Positions 1-11,700 of a stretch of DNA of 64,000 bases are shown here, piece after piece. This DNA is from Limnephilus marmoratus (taxonomy: Eukaryota; Arthropoda; Insecta; Trichoptera; Limnephilidae). The stretch's first letter is position 1, and each line of letters starts with the position of its first letter. The translations under genes were made by a program, and so were the position numbers. The notes beneath the pieces are model-generated. The model was given only the letters and a program-made list of their open reading frames with translations, was not told the origin of the DNA and did no database searches. The stretch spans positions 33,168,405 through 33,232,404 of the forward strand of contig OU862909.1 of NCBI GenBank assembly GCA_917880885.1, written 5' to 3'.

Positions 1-262
1 CACTAAAAAAAGTATTTTTTCATTAGAAATGTATGATCGCTTATAAGAAACAACTTTTTAAAAATATAATTTTATGGCTAAAATTATCTGTGACAGTTTC
101 CGTTGATTAACTTTTTTCTTTATTTAAAAATTATTTACAAAATAAATAAAAATCGCTTTTCTGCTTGAAGTCGAGACCTTTAGACTCCATTTGCCAAGCG
201 ATTTTTAAGCCTCTTACATGGGAATTTAAAGAGTACATACATTTTTGGCTTGTGGCTTCCTC
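1..262. other. AT-rich non-coding sequence
   Basis: No reading frame, RNA or repeat boundary is recognised here. The sequence ends directly at the TTAA that opens the first MITE. Confidence 0.5.
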
Positions 263-696
263 TTAAGTGTCCGCAACCCGAATTTCTACCGATTTCTTAC
301 ATATCTCCCTTAAACACGTTAAGTTTTAAAGGTCTTAAAAAAATATATGTTATTCTCGAAGATATATCTAGACATTGCCCGCGCCGAAACGCAAATTATA
401 TAAAATTCCCTCGATAGAAAAAAATAGCAAAGTGTGCTCCAAAAATTATTATAAACACGTTTGTTTCAGTTATTTTACAAGTTATATGTATGAAAAAAAT
501 CACAGTGTTTCTTTAAATGCTGTTTTAGAAAATGCCCGCGAGATTTTTGCTTTATTTTAAACGACTCGTGTTTTATTAAACATTTTTGCAATTTTCGCAT
601 TGATTTTGTCGCTGTAAATATTAACGCTTTCCTCTAACATTCGTAATTTCGTATCTCTCCATCTTCTTCTTTTCTAGCCCGGTTGCGGAGCCTTAA
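263..696 (+). mobile_element. MITE-T copy 1, TTAA-flanked nonautonomous DNA transposon
   Basis: TTAA lies at both edges (263-266 and 693-696). The ends are imperfect inverted repeats: left GTGTCCGCAACCCG, right complement GGCTCCGCAACCGGG. The same sequence recurs in reverse orientation at 45806-46201, also bounded by TTAA on both sides. A TTAA target duplication is characteristic of the piggyBac superfamily, so a piggyBac-like MITE is the best guess; the terminal bases do not match the classical CCCT start. A 61-codon open frame at 375-560 is not conserved as a frame in the other copy and is probably not a gene. Confidence 0.6.
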
Positions 697-3420
697 CTGC
701 TAACTGCCAAAGCACGACGATTCACACGTTAAATGTACGCGTGTTATTGAAGGTGAATAATTGGTTTGGGCTGTTTTCATTCGGATGAACCGGAAGGGAT
801 CTGCCCGTGGCGGGTGCGAAGAAGATATACGGTTATCCCTCTCGCCACTCTCATTCAAATTAGTCCGATCTCTCAAACATAAATCAACGGATGTAATCCG
901 GCCTCCGCGCTAACAATGCCTTTACAGGTTTATTATCCATCTTATAAAATTTCACGTCGAAATAATTCATTCTCCGATCGTGGTGGCTGAATACATTTGT
1001 GGGGGTGGGGGTGGTCTGCCGCCCTCGTCCTGGGCGGGGAGGTGAGTCCCTAGTCGCTAGTCGCTAGTCGCAGTCGCTACCACGCCGGGACGCCCGAGCC
1101 GAGCCGGGCTAGCTAGGGCGGCCCGGAGCGTGTGAGAGTGACGGAGGCGTAATTTATTGGCATCTCTTAATTAGGACTAAGTCTAATTGGGGCTTAGTTG
1201 TTCCCGCTGTAACGAGGGTCTCCTCGGTATAAAGAGTACCGGCTCGTTAGAGATTGAAGCGATCGCTAAATGCTGTGATACTTGAATAAACAGCTTCCCA
1301 ACCCCCCCTTCACCGCCCACCGCCCACAGCCCTGTCAGCGAGAGATGAATTATCTCCCGAATAAAACGGAAATATAATTAGGGAGGATAATGTCGTAAAT
1401 TAAAAAGTTTTCTTCCTAATTAGAAACAACGGTAAACTTTACCGAGAATATTGAAAATTGTATCAAAATTAACCGAAGAATTTTTCACATTCGAAGTCAA
1501 TCGCCTTAAGAAATTATTAATTTTTGTAATACCCGGCTTAATTTGAAATTATGTTTTCTTAATTGCGGACTTATATCAGAATAAATATTAAACAATACGT
1601 ATTTCTAAAACTCTAAGACGTTGTTGACTTTAGATACAAATAGCAGAGTTTCAACGCCGAATTATGTTTTATACATGTTTGAGCAACATAAAACGAAATG
1701 TATTTTTCTCCAGAAACAACATACAAAGTTCAAAGTATTTCTAACAGCCATATATCAGCCATGCTCCCGTTAAACATTTAAATGGCCATAATTTCTGAAT
1801 ACTTCCGATCTCCTGTTGAGGTGAATGGATTTTTATTACCCCTTTGGTCTACTGCTGGTTTTGGTTTATGAAAAAAATACCCCGACAGAATTAAAATGAT
1901 TCCTATGCTGGTTTAAAAATCAAACACGTAACTATAAATTAATTATATCTACTGGATTTTTTCTCTAAATCAGAGCTCACGTGGTCCGAACAGTAAAATC
2001 AGTTTCCAAATGAATAAAAGATTTAACAATAATTTATTATAAACGAGGGCGACCAAAATGTATGCTAATAAATCACATACCTATATAATTTGTATTTCAT
2101 CTATATCTTACCTACTTTCAATGTTATTAGAATTAAGTGTATTTTAATATTGATCTTCTGTTCTGTAATCGGCAAGAACAAAAACGAATCTATAATTTAA
2201 AGTATAAGACATAAAACAAAAACTTAAAAGATATGATTTTTTATTAATGTTTTTTATGACATGGCCATTTTTATGTTATTCATGTTGTACATGGCCATTT
2301 TAAATGTTCCCAAAAATTAATCATATTTAAAAATTAATTACTTCATCCAGTCCTGACCGCATTAATACACAATGCAGAAAATCTTTAATGGTCATTCTGT
2401 TGTCGTTGCGTTTCTATCTGAATTTTATATGAAAACACAACTTTTAGGTTATGAAGTCTTTTCCATCATGAGCTGGAGACCTTTTGAATATTCATTTAAG
2501 CTTTAAAAATATTTTAACAAAATGTATACCAGATTGTCGCAGAAATGAACGTTTTCCTTTGGAGGGCTGACAGGCCAAATCATGACGGTCCAGAATATCA
2601 TAATAAGACTTTAGTAAATCTCTTTTGTTTCGACACTTGAACATCAAACTTACATCTATATTTTTTTACTGCAAATATGATTAGCTGGTTAAAATCCTTT
2701 ACACCGTGTACATATGTGTATACATATATGTATTTTGTCACTTTGTTTGAAATTGAGTTGTTAAAGCCAGTTTTACATAAATAACAGCTCTGGAATTATC
2801 CAAAAACACGTTGAAGTTGGAATTTTGGAAATGAATTTCAGAGCAGAGTCGCAGTTTCGTAACTAATTAGGTATTATACTCTCATGTAGTCATTGTAAGC
2901 GCAACTCCAAGGAAAGTGTTGCGGAATAGTTTTCATTAGCGAAAAGGCATAAACCGAATTTGTTGGGCACTTTTCTCAGTTTAATTAGAGGCTTTACTAC
3001 AAATACAGGGGGAGTGACTCGCCGCAATGTTACTGGGTCATATCCTTTTATGGGGAGGCTTTACTTCTCCCGACTGGAACCTCCCTCAGGACCTCAGGAC
3101 CTGATGGAGATTTAATTAAACAATATCACATAATGAGGACTTCATATTTCGTTAAATAGATGTCACAAATTTCGACGTATTAAAATTAAACTAACTAATT
3201 AACGAACCAAAACTCAAAACACCGTTTTTGGGATCACAATGAACCGCCACAACTGAACATACTCTTTTGTTCTACCTACTTTTATCATTACCCGAATCGA
3301 GTATTTTTCAAAAGCTGACGGGTTGTTTAAAAAAAATTGAACAAATCATCAAATTTTTAAAGTTATTTTTCATTTTGTGTTCAAATTATTTTCAAGTTCT
3401 GTTATTATATTATTATAGAT
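697..3420. other. Non-coding stretch with a GC-rich, CpG-bearing block
   Basis: No gene is seen. About 760-1380 is clearly richer in G+C and CpG than its surroundings and contains a short run of AGTCGCT repeats near 1043-1075. The rest is AT-rich single-copy-looking sequence. The block could be a cis-regulatory or conserved non-coding element of a neighbouring host gene; this is inference only. Confidence 0.4.
1169..1188. promoter_or_regulatory. Paired inverted AATTAG motif
   Basis: AATTAG at 1169-1174 faces CTAATT at 1183-1188 with an 8-nt spacer, inside the GC-rich block. TAATTA/AATTAG-type words are homeodomain core sites. Functional use is a guess. Confidence 0.2.
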
Positions 3421-4027
3421 CAATCTAGTCGCATTCAACGGAAGCAATCTTCCGAACAGGCCCTCCATTGATATGCTTGGTGTAACCCTAAGTGACCAGC
3501 TCAGGTATGGGGGCTCCATCGAAGCCAGAGTAAAGTTAGCCTCCCAAAAACTGGGCGTACTGTACAGGGCCCGCAGATACTTTAATAGTACACAACAGCT
3601 GCTAACCCTGTACAAATCACAAGTGCGCCCCCTCGACTCTGTGCAGAAACAGGCGGTCCGTTTGATAGATTCTCCCATCTTAACAGACGGATTGCAATCT
3701 TTAGAGCACAGGCGTCGGGTGGGAATCCTATCCTTGTTCTACCGGTATTACAATGGAAGATGCTCCGAGGAACTAGCATCATTGATCCCTTCGGCACCGG
3801 TGCATAGTCGGGAAATACGCCAAACGCGTGCCCAACATTTGTACACAGTTGACATTTGTCACATGAGAACGGGTCGTTTCTTCGACTCGTTCTTGTGTTC
3901 AACAGCTCGGCTGTGGAATGATTTGCCGGCCTCTGTGTTTCCTCCTTCCTACAACATGGGTCTCTTCAAGACCAATGTTCATTCCTTCCTCTCCTCAAAA
4001 AGACCCTCCACACAGCATCCCAGATGA
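3421..4027 (+). pseudogene. LINE-A reverse transcriptase C-terminal fragment
   Basis: The open frame (in-frame Met at 3473) encodes the thumb and C-terminal part of a non-LTR RT, ending in the ...RLWNDLPASVFP... segment typical of Jockey/CR1-type elements. The catalytic YADD box is absent because the copy is truncated. Against copy 2 it lacks exactly 57 nt (19 codons, corresponding to 5981-6037) and has one extra CAG codon near 3595, so the frame survives both changes. Not functional by itself. Confidence 0.75.
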
Positions 4028-4090
4028 CATAGGCCCTGAGGGAAATTATTTTCCTCAGGGCCTCCTGTGTGGAGTTAATGTAAAAAAAAT
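3421..4090 (+). mobile_element. LINE-A copy 1, 5'-truncated non-LTR retrotransposon
   Basis: Nearly identical to the 3' two thirds of the copy at 5504-6505. It enters within the RT domain, runs through the stop codon near 4025 and ends in the family 3' tail: a palindrome CCCTGAGG...CCTCAGGG at about 4031-4062, then CTCCTGTGTGGAG and a short A run (4082-4089). Truncation at the 5' side with a poly-A end is the normal product of target-primed reverse transcription. No convincing target duplication; AGATCA occurs on both sides but is short. Confidence 0.8.
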
Positions 4091-5503
4091 ATAAAGATCA
4101 GTAATAATTACGGAACTTAAATGGAACTTTCACAGAACGTGAAAATTAACTTAAATTTTTTTAAGAATTTTCATATTTTTTTAAACAACCCATCCTAATT
4201 TTCCAAAATTGCTATTAACCTGACAATAAGAATATTTGAAATCCTGCTATTATAGTATTCAGAAAATGTTGTTTGTATCGTGATTGAGAAATGGAGTCTT
4301 GCAAAGTTGTTGGGTGGGAACCCTATTTGATTAACTTTATTATGCCATACCCTCCTTAAATTGTGTAAAAGTCTCAATTTTGAAGTAGATAGGTGATCAG
4401 TACAAAACACCAAAAATTCTCAATTTTTCAAGAAATGTATTCTGTCTTTCAACATGGTTAGCTTTTCAGCCTGCAATACCATTTACATCGTAAACTACGA
4501 AGCTTTAAAATATTCTTTTAACTGGTAAAAAATTTATAAGACGTTAAATTATGTTTGGTAAATTTTCTCAATTGTTTGAAAAAAATAAAAATAAAAAACT
4601 AAAAAAATCGGTGGATCTGGTAGTACCTAACTACTACTACACAGTAAAAATATTGTTGGAGCAAGAAGGAAAAGTGATTTTACCATCTGCCTTCGTTATT
4701 GATTTTATTTATGAATTCAATTGGGATTTTGGGTTTCATGAATACGCTTTTGGGGGAATTGATCATTAACTCGAATGACTTATTAGAAAATGATGTAGTT
4801 CCAAGAAATAAGACAATGAAATCAATGAAATGGTTCTCATAGAATGATAAATAATAACAAAAAAAAATCTGATACAAAATTAAACGATGTATTAAAGAAC
4901 AAAAAAGGTATAACGCAAAATAATAAAATATATAAGCAATACACAATATCATTATAAAACACACACCATTATATATAATAGTATCTCATAATATTTAATC
5001 GAAGCTTATATTATTGGAAACAATGAAAATTCATTGTTTCCAATAATATAATTTTTTTATTGTAAAATTTGGGCCTCAGCACCGGTAAGAAACACAGTGA
5101 CGACCATAATATCAAATAATGTTTAATAAAATGTAGAATTAAAGTACCAAATAAATAAATTTTCAAAAAAAAATCTCCCGATAATTACTATTTAAGTTAC
5201 TCGTACCTACTTGCAGTTATAATTAATATAATATGGTTGACTGAAAAGGAAAGAACAGACATTCGAAATATCCTAAAGAACTAACAGGAGTACATTTCAT
5301 AGACATTCACTTTACATATAATTATTCACTAAATTATATAATATTCTCAATATAATAAAATATGCAGGGTACTGCTTGCTAGCAACATTAATTATATTAT
5401 GTATTTACATTTTCTTTTTCTCATCTCCATGTGTAATCTTATATTACCCATGCAATCTTCTTTTGGAAATTTATCAAATAATAAAAACATCATATAAATA
5501 TTT
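4091..5503. other. AT-rich non-coding sequence
   Basis: No gene is recognised. A 72-codon open frame near 4551 has Lys/Asn-rich low-complexity content and no recognisable motif. A perfect hairpin at 5007-5050 is listed separately. Confidence 0.45.
5007..5050. repeat. Perfect 21-bp inverted repeat
   Basis: A 21-nt arm starting TATATTATTGGAAACAATG is followed by AA and then its exact complement. It is a cruciform or hairpin-capable palindrome, with no tie to a recognised element. Confidence 0.75.
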
Positions 5504-6433
5504 CTGTCTCCGACTTTGTTTTTGTTGCACATCAACGACCTTTTGTCATGTGCACCAATTCACTGTTACGCGGATGACAGTACAGTTCATGATAGCTTTT
5601 TGTTTGACAAGCCCCCAAAGGGCTCACAAACTCCAACAGCTCGTAGGGCTTTGAAGCAAAGAATGGACGGTTACCTCGAGAGTGTTTTCTCTTGGGGTAA
5701 AAATAATCTCGTTGAATTTAATGTTTCAAAGACCCAATCTTGTCTGATTACGTCTAAAAGGGATCGAAATGAAAATCTAGTCTCTTTCAACGGAAGCAAT
5801 CTTCCGAACAGGCCCTCCATTGATATGCTTGGTGTAACCCTAAGTGACCAGCTCAGGTATGGGGGCTCCATCGAAGCCAGAGTAAAGTTAGCCTCCCAAA
5901 AACTGGGCGTACTGTACAGGGCCCGCAGATACTTTAATAGTACACAACTGCTAACCTTGTACAAATCACAAGTACGCCCCACGGTTGAATTTGGCAGCCA
6001 TCTCTGGTCTGGAGCTCCAAAATACCTGAAAAATACCCTCGACTCTGTGCAGAAACGGGCGGTCCGTTTGATAGATTCTCCCATCTTAACAGACGGATTG
6101 CAATCTTTAGAGCACAGGCGTCGGGTGGGAATGCTATCCTTGTTCTACCGGTATTACAATGGAAGATGCTCTGAAGAACTAGCATCATTGATCCCTTCGG
6201 CACCGGTGCATAGTCGGGAAACACGCCAAACGCGTGCCCAACATTTGTACACGGTTGACATTTGTCACATGAGAACGGGTCGTTTCTTCGACTCGTTCTT
6301 GTGTTCAACAGCTCGGCTGTGGAATGATTTGCCGGCCTCTGTGTTTCCTCCTTCCTACAACATGGGTCTCTTCAAGACCAATGTTCATTCCTTCCTCTCC
6401 TCAAAAAGACTCTCCACACAGCATCCCAGATGA
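5504..6433 (+). pseudogene. LINE-A reverse transcriptase, C-terminal half
   Basis: A ~305-codon open frame with no true start (it runs in from the truncation). It holds the YADD catalytic box followed by Ser (5567-5578), the downstream LGV segment (LGVTLSDQL), the SQVRP and VQKRAVRLID region and the C-terminal LWNDLPASVFP motif, in the order expected of Jockey/CR1-group RT. N-terminal endonuclease and RT fingers are missing. The frame is uninterrupted, so the insertion is relatively recent, but it cannot encode a working enzyme. Confidence 0.8.
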
Positions 6434-6505
6434 CATAGGCCCTGAGGGAAATTATTTTCCTCAGGGCCTCCTGTGTGGAGTTAATGTAAAAAAAAAAAAA
6501 AAAAA
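5504..6505 (+). mobile_element. LINE-A copy 2, 5'-truncated non-LTR retrotransposon
   Basis: Begins inside RT motif B/C (LSPTLFLLHIND at about 5504) and ends with the family tail and an 18-nt A run (6488-6505). The last ~110 bp (about 6385-6487), which includes the final codons, the CCCTGAGG...CCTCAGGG palindrome and CTCCTGTGTGGAG, are also the 3' end of the SL elements elsewhere in the window. This is the best LINE-A copy here and the likely source type of machinery for SL. Confidence 0.85.
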
Positions 6506-7431
6506 TATAACAATAATACATATGTGCATGTATGTGTACATGTATGCATATTTTTTTTATCTTATTATATACATACATATCTTTTTAATAAATATAATAT
6601 GTTATTTACCCGCCTCGGAACAGACTCTTTCTAGTGAGGTGGGTAAAAGAAAACTATGTACATAATTGAAAATAAAATAAACGCCCGGGTTGCCGGAACT
6701 GAAATTGAATTGAATTGAATTTAAAACCCGAGGCATTAAAAAAAATCATAGCAAGAACGATTTCTAAGTGGGAACTAAAAATAATGTGAATTGTTATAGT
6801 ATATAATTGTTCCTTATAAAACCGCATTTGATGTCTCTTGCATTCATAGTTTTTTGTTGAAATTATATTTTCATTGTGGCATAATTCAGTGTTTGGCCCG
6901 CGGGGACCGGGGACCATATGGACGGACAATAAATCAAAATCATCAAAGTGTCGAGTCACGAGATGTAAGCACCTTCTATGAAACTCACACCGATTGGTTG
7001 CTTTCATTGTAATATGCATGGCATTATAAAAGATCGCGTGCCCAATAGACTATGGTTAACAAGTTACTACTTTACAGAGTGTTCTGCATTCCCAGAACTG
7101 ACTTAACTGTTAACTGTTCTTCTTTATATTATGCTTTAAACATAATAATAATTAAACATAACTAATCACTTTGTACCCATCACATATTTAACAAAAATTA
7201 TCAATATGTTTCGAAACCAATAATTTATTCGTCAGGATAAAATGAAAATCTAAAAATAAGTGGTGTTTACAATGTGATTTGTTTCCATTTAATTAAAATG
7301 ATGCCTCGAAATGAATTTCGATTGTTAAAGAAAGAATTATATGAAATTATTTATCTTGTCTTGTACCAATGTCAAAAGCTTTGGTCAAAAATTGTCAAGA
7401 CACAAAATATGTATATATATATATATAGATA
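6506..7431. other. Non-coding stretch before the Helitron cluster
   Basis: AT-rich with no recognised gene. It contains a LINE-type 3' hairpin (6607-6645) and, at 7409-7427, a short TA microsatellite next to the Helitron end. Confidence 0.4.
6607..6645 (+). other. LINE 3'-terminal hairpin
   Basis: TACCCGCCTC pairs with GAGGTGGGTA (9 of 10) around a loop with AACAGACTCTTTCTAG. The same stem-loop pattern with CTAG before the right arm recurs at 15399-15435 and 27171-27200, close to A-rich tails, and looks like the 3' end of one LINE group. Confidence 0.4.
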
Positions 7432-7954
7432 CTAGCGAGTTCCAGCATGCGTTGCTATGCGACTTAATAAAGAAACTGTTTCTTCCTGCGTGTCTTTTTC
7501 CATTTGTCCCGTTCTCCTTCTACCTCCCCTTCCTCTCCCGCGCCCTTTCCCCTCACGCCTTCCCACTCCGCCTTCCCTCTCCCCCCACCCCCTCTCACGC
7601 TTCCCCGTCCCGCGAACCCCCCTTCCGAGTTCCATACATTCAGTCCCGGTACATTTATTTTTCAAAAAGCTCGCGCACCACCTATTGCTTTTTTTTATAC
7701 AAATTTTATAATGCCAGAGCTCACTATTGTATATGGAACCATCGCGGGCATTCACACATCAAATCAAAAAAGTTTCATCGCTATCGGATGAATGGTTAGC
7801 AACGCATAATTTCATGACACCGAGCACACTATTGTATTTAGAAAACATCGCGGGCATGCGCACATCAAATCTATCAAATAAAGTTTCAACGCAATCGGAT
7901 GAATGGTTTAGCAATGCATAGACATTTCATATTCACCCAAGCAAGCATATTTTC
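7432..7954 (-). mobile_element. Nonautonomous Helitron type 1
   Basis: Read on the minus strand it ends in CTAG followed by T (7432-7435), 10-12 nt after a GCAT...ATGC hairpin, which is the Helitron 3' signature. It carries a long purine-rich block on the minus strand (about 7500-7640) shared with 41990-42175 and 58680-58960. Inside, a ~110-bp segment (about 7738-7810 and 7848-7920) is tandemly duplicated. Its 5' end is not clear because another Helitron abuts it. Confidence 0.6.
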
Positions 7955-8393
7955 AGGCAAACGTTGTTATGCCATATACATAGTGAATATTTTTTTTGGT
8001 TGTTAAATAAAAGATAACGAATGTGTGTGGGGATGGGAACTATCCACCTCCTCCACCTTTCCTCTCCCCACTCCATTTCCCTCCCCCCCGCCCTCACTCC
8101 TCCCTCTCCCCCTCTACCACCCTTCCTCCGACCCTCCACCCCTCACCGCACCCCCTCCCGCATTCCATACATTCATTCCCGGAACATTCACTTTTCAAAC
8201 TTCTTGCGTGCCACTTATAGCAATTTTTTATACAAATTTCATAGTGCCAGAGCTCACCTAGCTATATGAAATATACTCTACGACCTATTCTCATACCTAC
8301 CAAATATACATTAAAAATTTCATAAAAATCGGTCGAGCCGTTTCGGAGGAGTGCGACCGCAAACACCGTGACACGAGATTTTTACATGTAAGA
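7955..8393 (-). mobile_element. Nonautonomous Helitron type 2
   Basis: The minus-strand 5' end starts TCTTACATG at 8393, preceded by A, and continues with TCTCGTGTCACGGTGTTTG, the same as the element starting at 58993. The 3' end near 7955 keeps the AACAACGTTTGCC hairpin region but has lost a clean CTAG. A second purine-rich block lies at about 8045-8160. No Rep/helicase coding is present. Confidence 0.55.
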
Positions 8394-10833
8394 TACATGG
8401 ACAATGTCCATCGGCATACGTCATAAAATCTATTTAAGAACAGGGAGATCTAGTTTTGCTCGTCAATTTTTTTATTTTTTTATTTATGTGTCTTTCTGTT
8501 TATCATTTCATTTGGGAATTATTGATCAACTATTAAAAAAAAAAAAAACATCACAAATGGTCACTTATTAAGGTCCAATTGTTTGTCCTCGTCGCATTCG
8601 AAATTGTCAAAAAACAAGGCCATTTTGAATGTTTCAACATTTGCAACAAAAAGTAACGGTGGCCACCGATTCTAGAACCGTAGTTTGGTCAAAGTTTAAG
8701 ATGGGCTGTTTGAAGGAAAACAATAAAAATTCCGTTTTCCGAATTGTCATTTGTTGGGACGAGTACTTACTGAGTAGGAATTAAAAAAAAATTAAGAACA
8801 AACTAAATGATTTATTTCATGTAAAACTTGGAACACCTTGTATGAGCTACGATATACACAATCACTTTTGCCTTAAAGCCTTCGGTCAAGTCATGGACTT
8901 GTATGTGATAATATAAGAAGGAAACGTGGTAACTCGGCCTTTGTGAGCTATAAAAGCTCTCAGAGGTCAAAAATGTCGTACATAATTTCATGAAAGGGTG
9001 TTCTGATTGTGATTTTTTTATATGCCACCTTAAAACGCGTTATGGTAAGATTTGGTGAACGAATATTCGAGTATGTGTGTCAGGCATTAAACAGGGTGCC
9101 GAAAAAATTACAGAAGAATCCTGTTGGCCGTCAACATAATATTGAGACAAATTGTAATAGCTAATGTATCCAAAAAATGCTTTCAATCGGGAAAACCATA
9201 AACAGTCACTATAAAACACTTGTTAAGGCAATTGAAAGCGTCTTGGATCTTATTGGATTTGAAGGAAGACGAAGAGAACGTCCACTCCATGTTATTGAAA
9301 TCTACGTAACTGGTTCCAGTGCAGATCCACAGAGTCGTTCCGATTGTATATTGCAGGTTGAATCCTGATAATAGCCAAACCCCAAAGGAAAACTTTGTTA
9401 AAAGAACTTTACTATTCATTAATGAAAGTTAGTCGACCAACAAGATAAGGTTCTTTATATTAAGTCTACAGGACGAAGAGATGTTGGGAGACTTAAATAT
9501 AGATCGCTGGACAGTGTGGAGGCCAACATGGCAGCTTTGAGTTTAATAAGACAGAAATTAGTGAGACAGCAAAAGATAAGAGTAATAAGTGACTTCTTTA
9601 TATACAATTTTTCAAAAATGTTTTTAATCAACTAAATTAGTTTGTAATTTTTAAAACACGCCTATTTATTTTAACACATTTAATCACAGGACACCAAATT
9701 TGTCCCAGCTCACGTAGGTCTCATATACATCGTTATATCCCCTTACTGTCATGGTGAGAATATGACATAAACGGCGTTAGAAAGAGAAAGCATCACGCTT
9801 TATATTCGCATCTAAAAGTTAACCACGAATGAAGTAAAATGTACACCTTTATGAAACCTAAGTTTCGGATATATATAATAGCAATTTGAAAAAAAAATGA
9901 ATCTTTGGGAATTTTATATGAATTATTTTTACATGGAACGACAAAAAATTGAGGTGATAATATCGTTTATAATACATCTGTCTAAGAAAATATGTATGTG
10001 ATTTTATTTATTTTTTATCAGTAACTTTACTTATAAAAAAACGGAAGGTTACCATTTTGAAAACTTTTTTATGTTTGTTTGCAAAATATTTATAAAATTT
10101 GAAAGCGTATTTTATCACCTTTCAAAAACAGTTTTCTGTTTTCGGATTTGTTCAAAAACATTCCATTTTTTGGATTTTATCGTACAGCGGAAATATTTAG
10201 ACGTTCTAAAAACTACGCCCGATTTCGGAGAGGTATTAAAAGTCATTCTCTAATAAAACTCTATTTTTATTATTTCTTTATTATACCATAAACATAATTG
10301 ATATTCGAATACGCTATAGTGTTTGAGCAATCAAAACTACAATCACATTATGAATAATGATTCTTTTATTACCTTTCACCTGTCACAGTTATTTTTAATT
10401 GTCACCTGCAAACTGCAAAAAAAGAGATTAATTAAATCTGTGTAAAGAAATAATGATGTATTAAGTCCAGCAGGTTATAAACTAACATTTCCCCACCAAC
10501 GCGGCCTGAATAAATAAATAGCTTGGATTTAATTAATAGCCCCAGTTTCAATATTTATGCTATCATTATTTTTGCATAATTTTTTTGTGGAATTATGATT
10601 TACGGATAGGATTAAGAAGCTGCTTAAGGGGACAGTCTTCGGGTATAAATACGTTTCGTACTTTGCTTTTAAATGTGAATAGCCAGGCTTTTTTCTCTCT
10701 TCGCGATTTCTCCTCTTCCCCAATCCTCTTGCCTTACGAAATTCAGTTCCACGACTGTTGATCCCCCGTCAGTTGGCCCCACGACATACCTATGTATATA
10801 CAATTTTGGTTTATGGAAAATCCGATATAGGTA
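8394..10833. other. Non-coding stretch
   Basis: No intact gene is seen. Apart from a decayed retroelement trace at 9468-9580 the sequence is AT-rich and unassigned. Confidence 0.4.
9468..9580 (+). pseudogene. Possible decayed RT C-terminal fragment
   Basis: One frame reads GRRDVGRLKYRSLDSVEANM, which resembles the GxR..GRPxxRWxD tail found at the C terminus of many insect LINE proteins. It is short and isolated, so chance or another origin is possible. Confidence 0.3.
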
Positions 10834-11700
10834 TCTTCTTCTTCTTTGTGTGCCATATCAGGTTCCCCCGACCTTGGCGATCACTCTTGAAAATGTCTCT
10901 CTGTCTTGCGCTGCCCGGAATAGCTCCTCCACACTTCTAATGCCGGTCCACTCTCGTATATTTCGCAGCCAATACATTTGTCTCCTGCCAGGCCCTCGGC
11001 GACCCTCTATCTTGCCTTTCAGTATTAAATGGAGCAAGTGATACTTCTCCCCTCGAAGTATATGACCCAGATATGAAATTTTCCGGATTTTTATTAATGT
11101 AAGCAGTTCTCTATCTGCTCTAGCCCGCCTGAGAATTTCTGTGTTGGTGATCATGTCACACATTTCAAAAGCCTCTAACCTGTTCATGGTATTTACTTCC
11201 AAGGTCCATGTTTCACATCCATACAGCAAGACCGACCACATATAACATTTTAGCATTCTCTGCCTTAGTTTTAAGCTGATATTGTCATTGCAGAAGAGGG
11301 ATTTCATTTTAATGAACGCAGTTCTTCCTGCTTCAATTCTGCACCTAACCTCTACATCTGGGTCAAGAGTCTCCGTAAGAATACTGCCGAGGTATCTAAA
11401 TCTTTCCACTTTTTCGACAACTCGATCACTGATTCAGAGTGATCTAGTCGTCCAAATGTCATCCATTTAGTTTTATTGACGTTGATTGTTAGGCCCAGTT
11501 GCTCACCAGCATTATTAACAAGATTTAATAGGTCTTGTAGGTCATCGATACAGTCAGCTTGTAATACAGTATCATCTGCGTATCTTATGTTATTAATGAC
11601 AACTCCGCTGATCTTCAGACCCTTCTCAGTATTACTCAGGGCTCTTTTAAAGACATAGTTAGAACAGAGATTAAACAATAGTGGCGACATGATAGGTACC
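10834..11700 (-). mobile_element. LINE-B, RTE/CR1-like non-LTR fragment
   Basis: 5'-truncated RT on the minus strand that ends in an AAG-repeat tail (TTC repeats at 10834-10847 on the plus strand), with only ~10 bp between stop codon and tail. A short simple-repeat tail right after the stop is typical of RTE-type elements. Confidence 0.65.
10858..11690 (-). pseudogene. LINE-B reverse transcriptase C-terminal half
   Basis: From 11690 downwards the frame encodes SPLLFN, then a YADD catalytic box (YADDTVLQAD), the GLTINVNKTK segment, a frameshift near 11350-11410, then RYLGSILTE, LLYGCETWTL, SYLGHILRG and the GRRGPGRRQMYWLRNIREW tail. This order is the palm, thumb and C-terminal region of an RTE-like RT. 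Endonuclease and N-terminal RT are missing; the frameshift makes it a pseudogene. Confidence 0.75.

Noticed and set aside
375..560. 61-codon ORF inside MITE-T copy 1
   Set aside because: The inverted copy at 45802-46205 has indels and no corresponding frame.
7341..8269. Several overlapping ORFs of 60-150 codons, Pro/Ser-rich or Gly/Arg-rich
   Set aside because: They are translations of the Helitron purine/pyrimidine block in several frames on both strands; no conserved motif.
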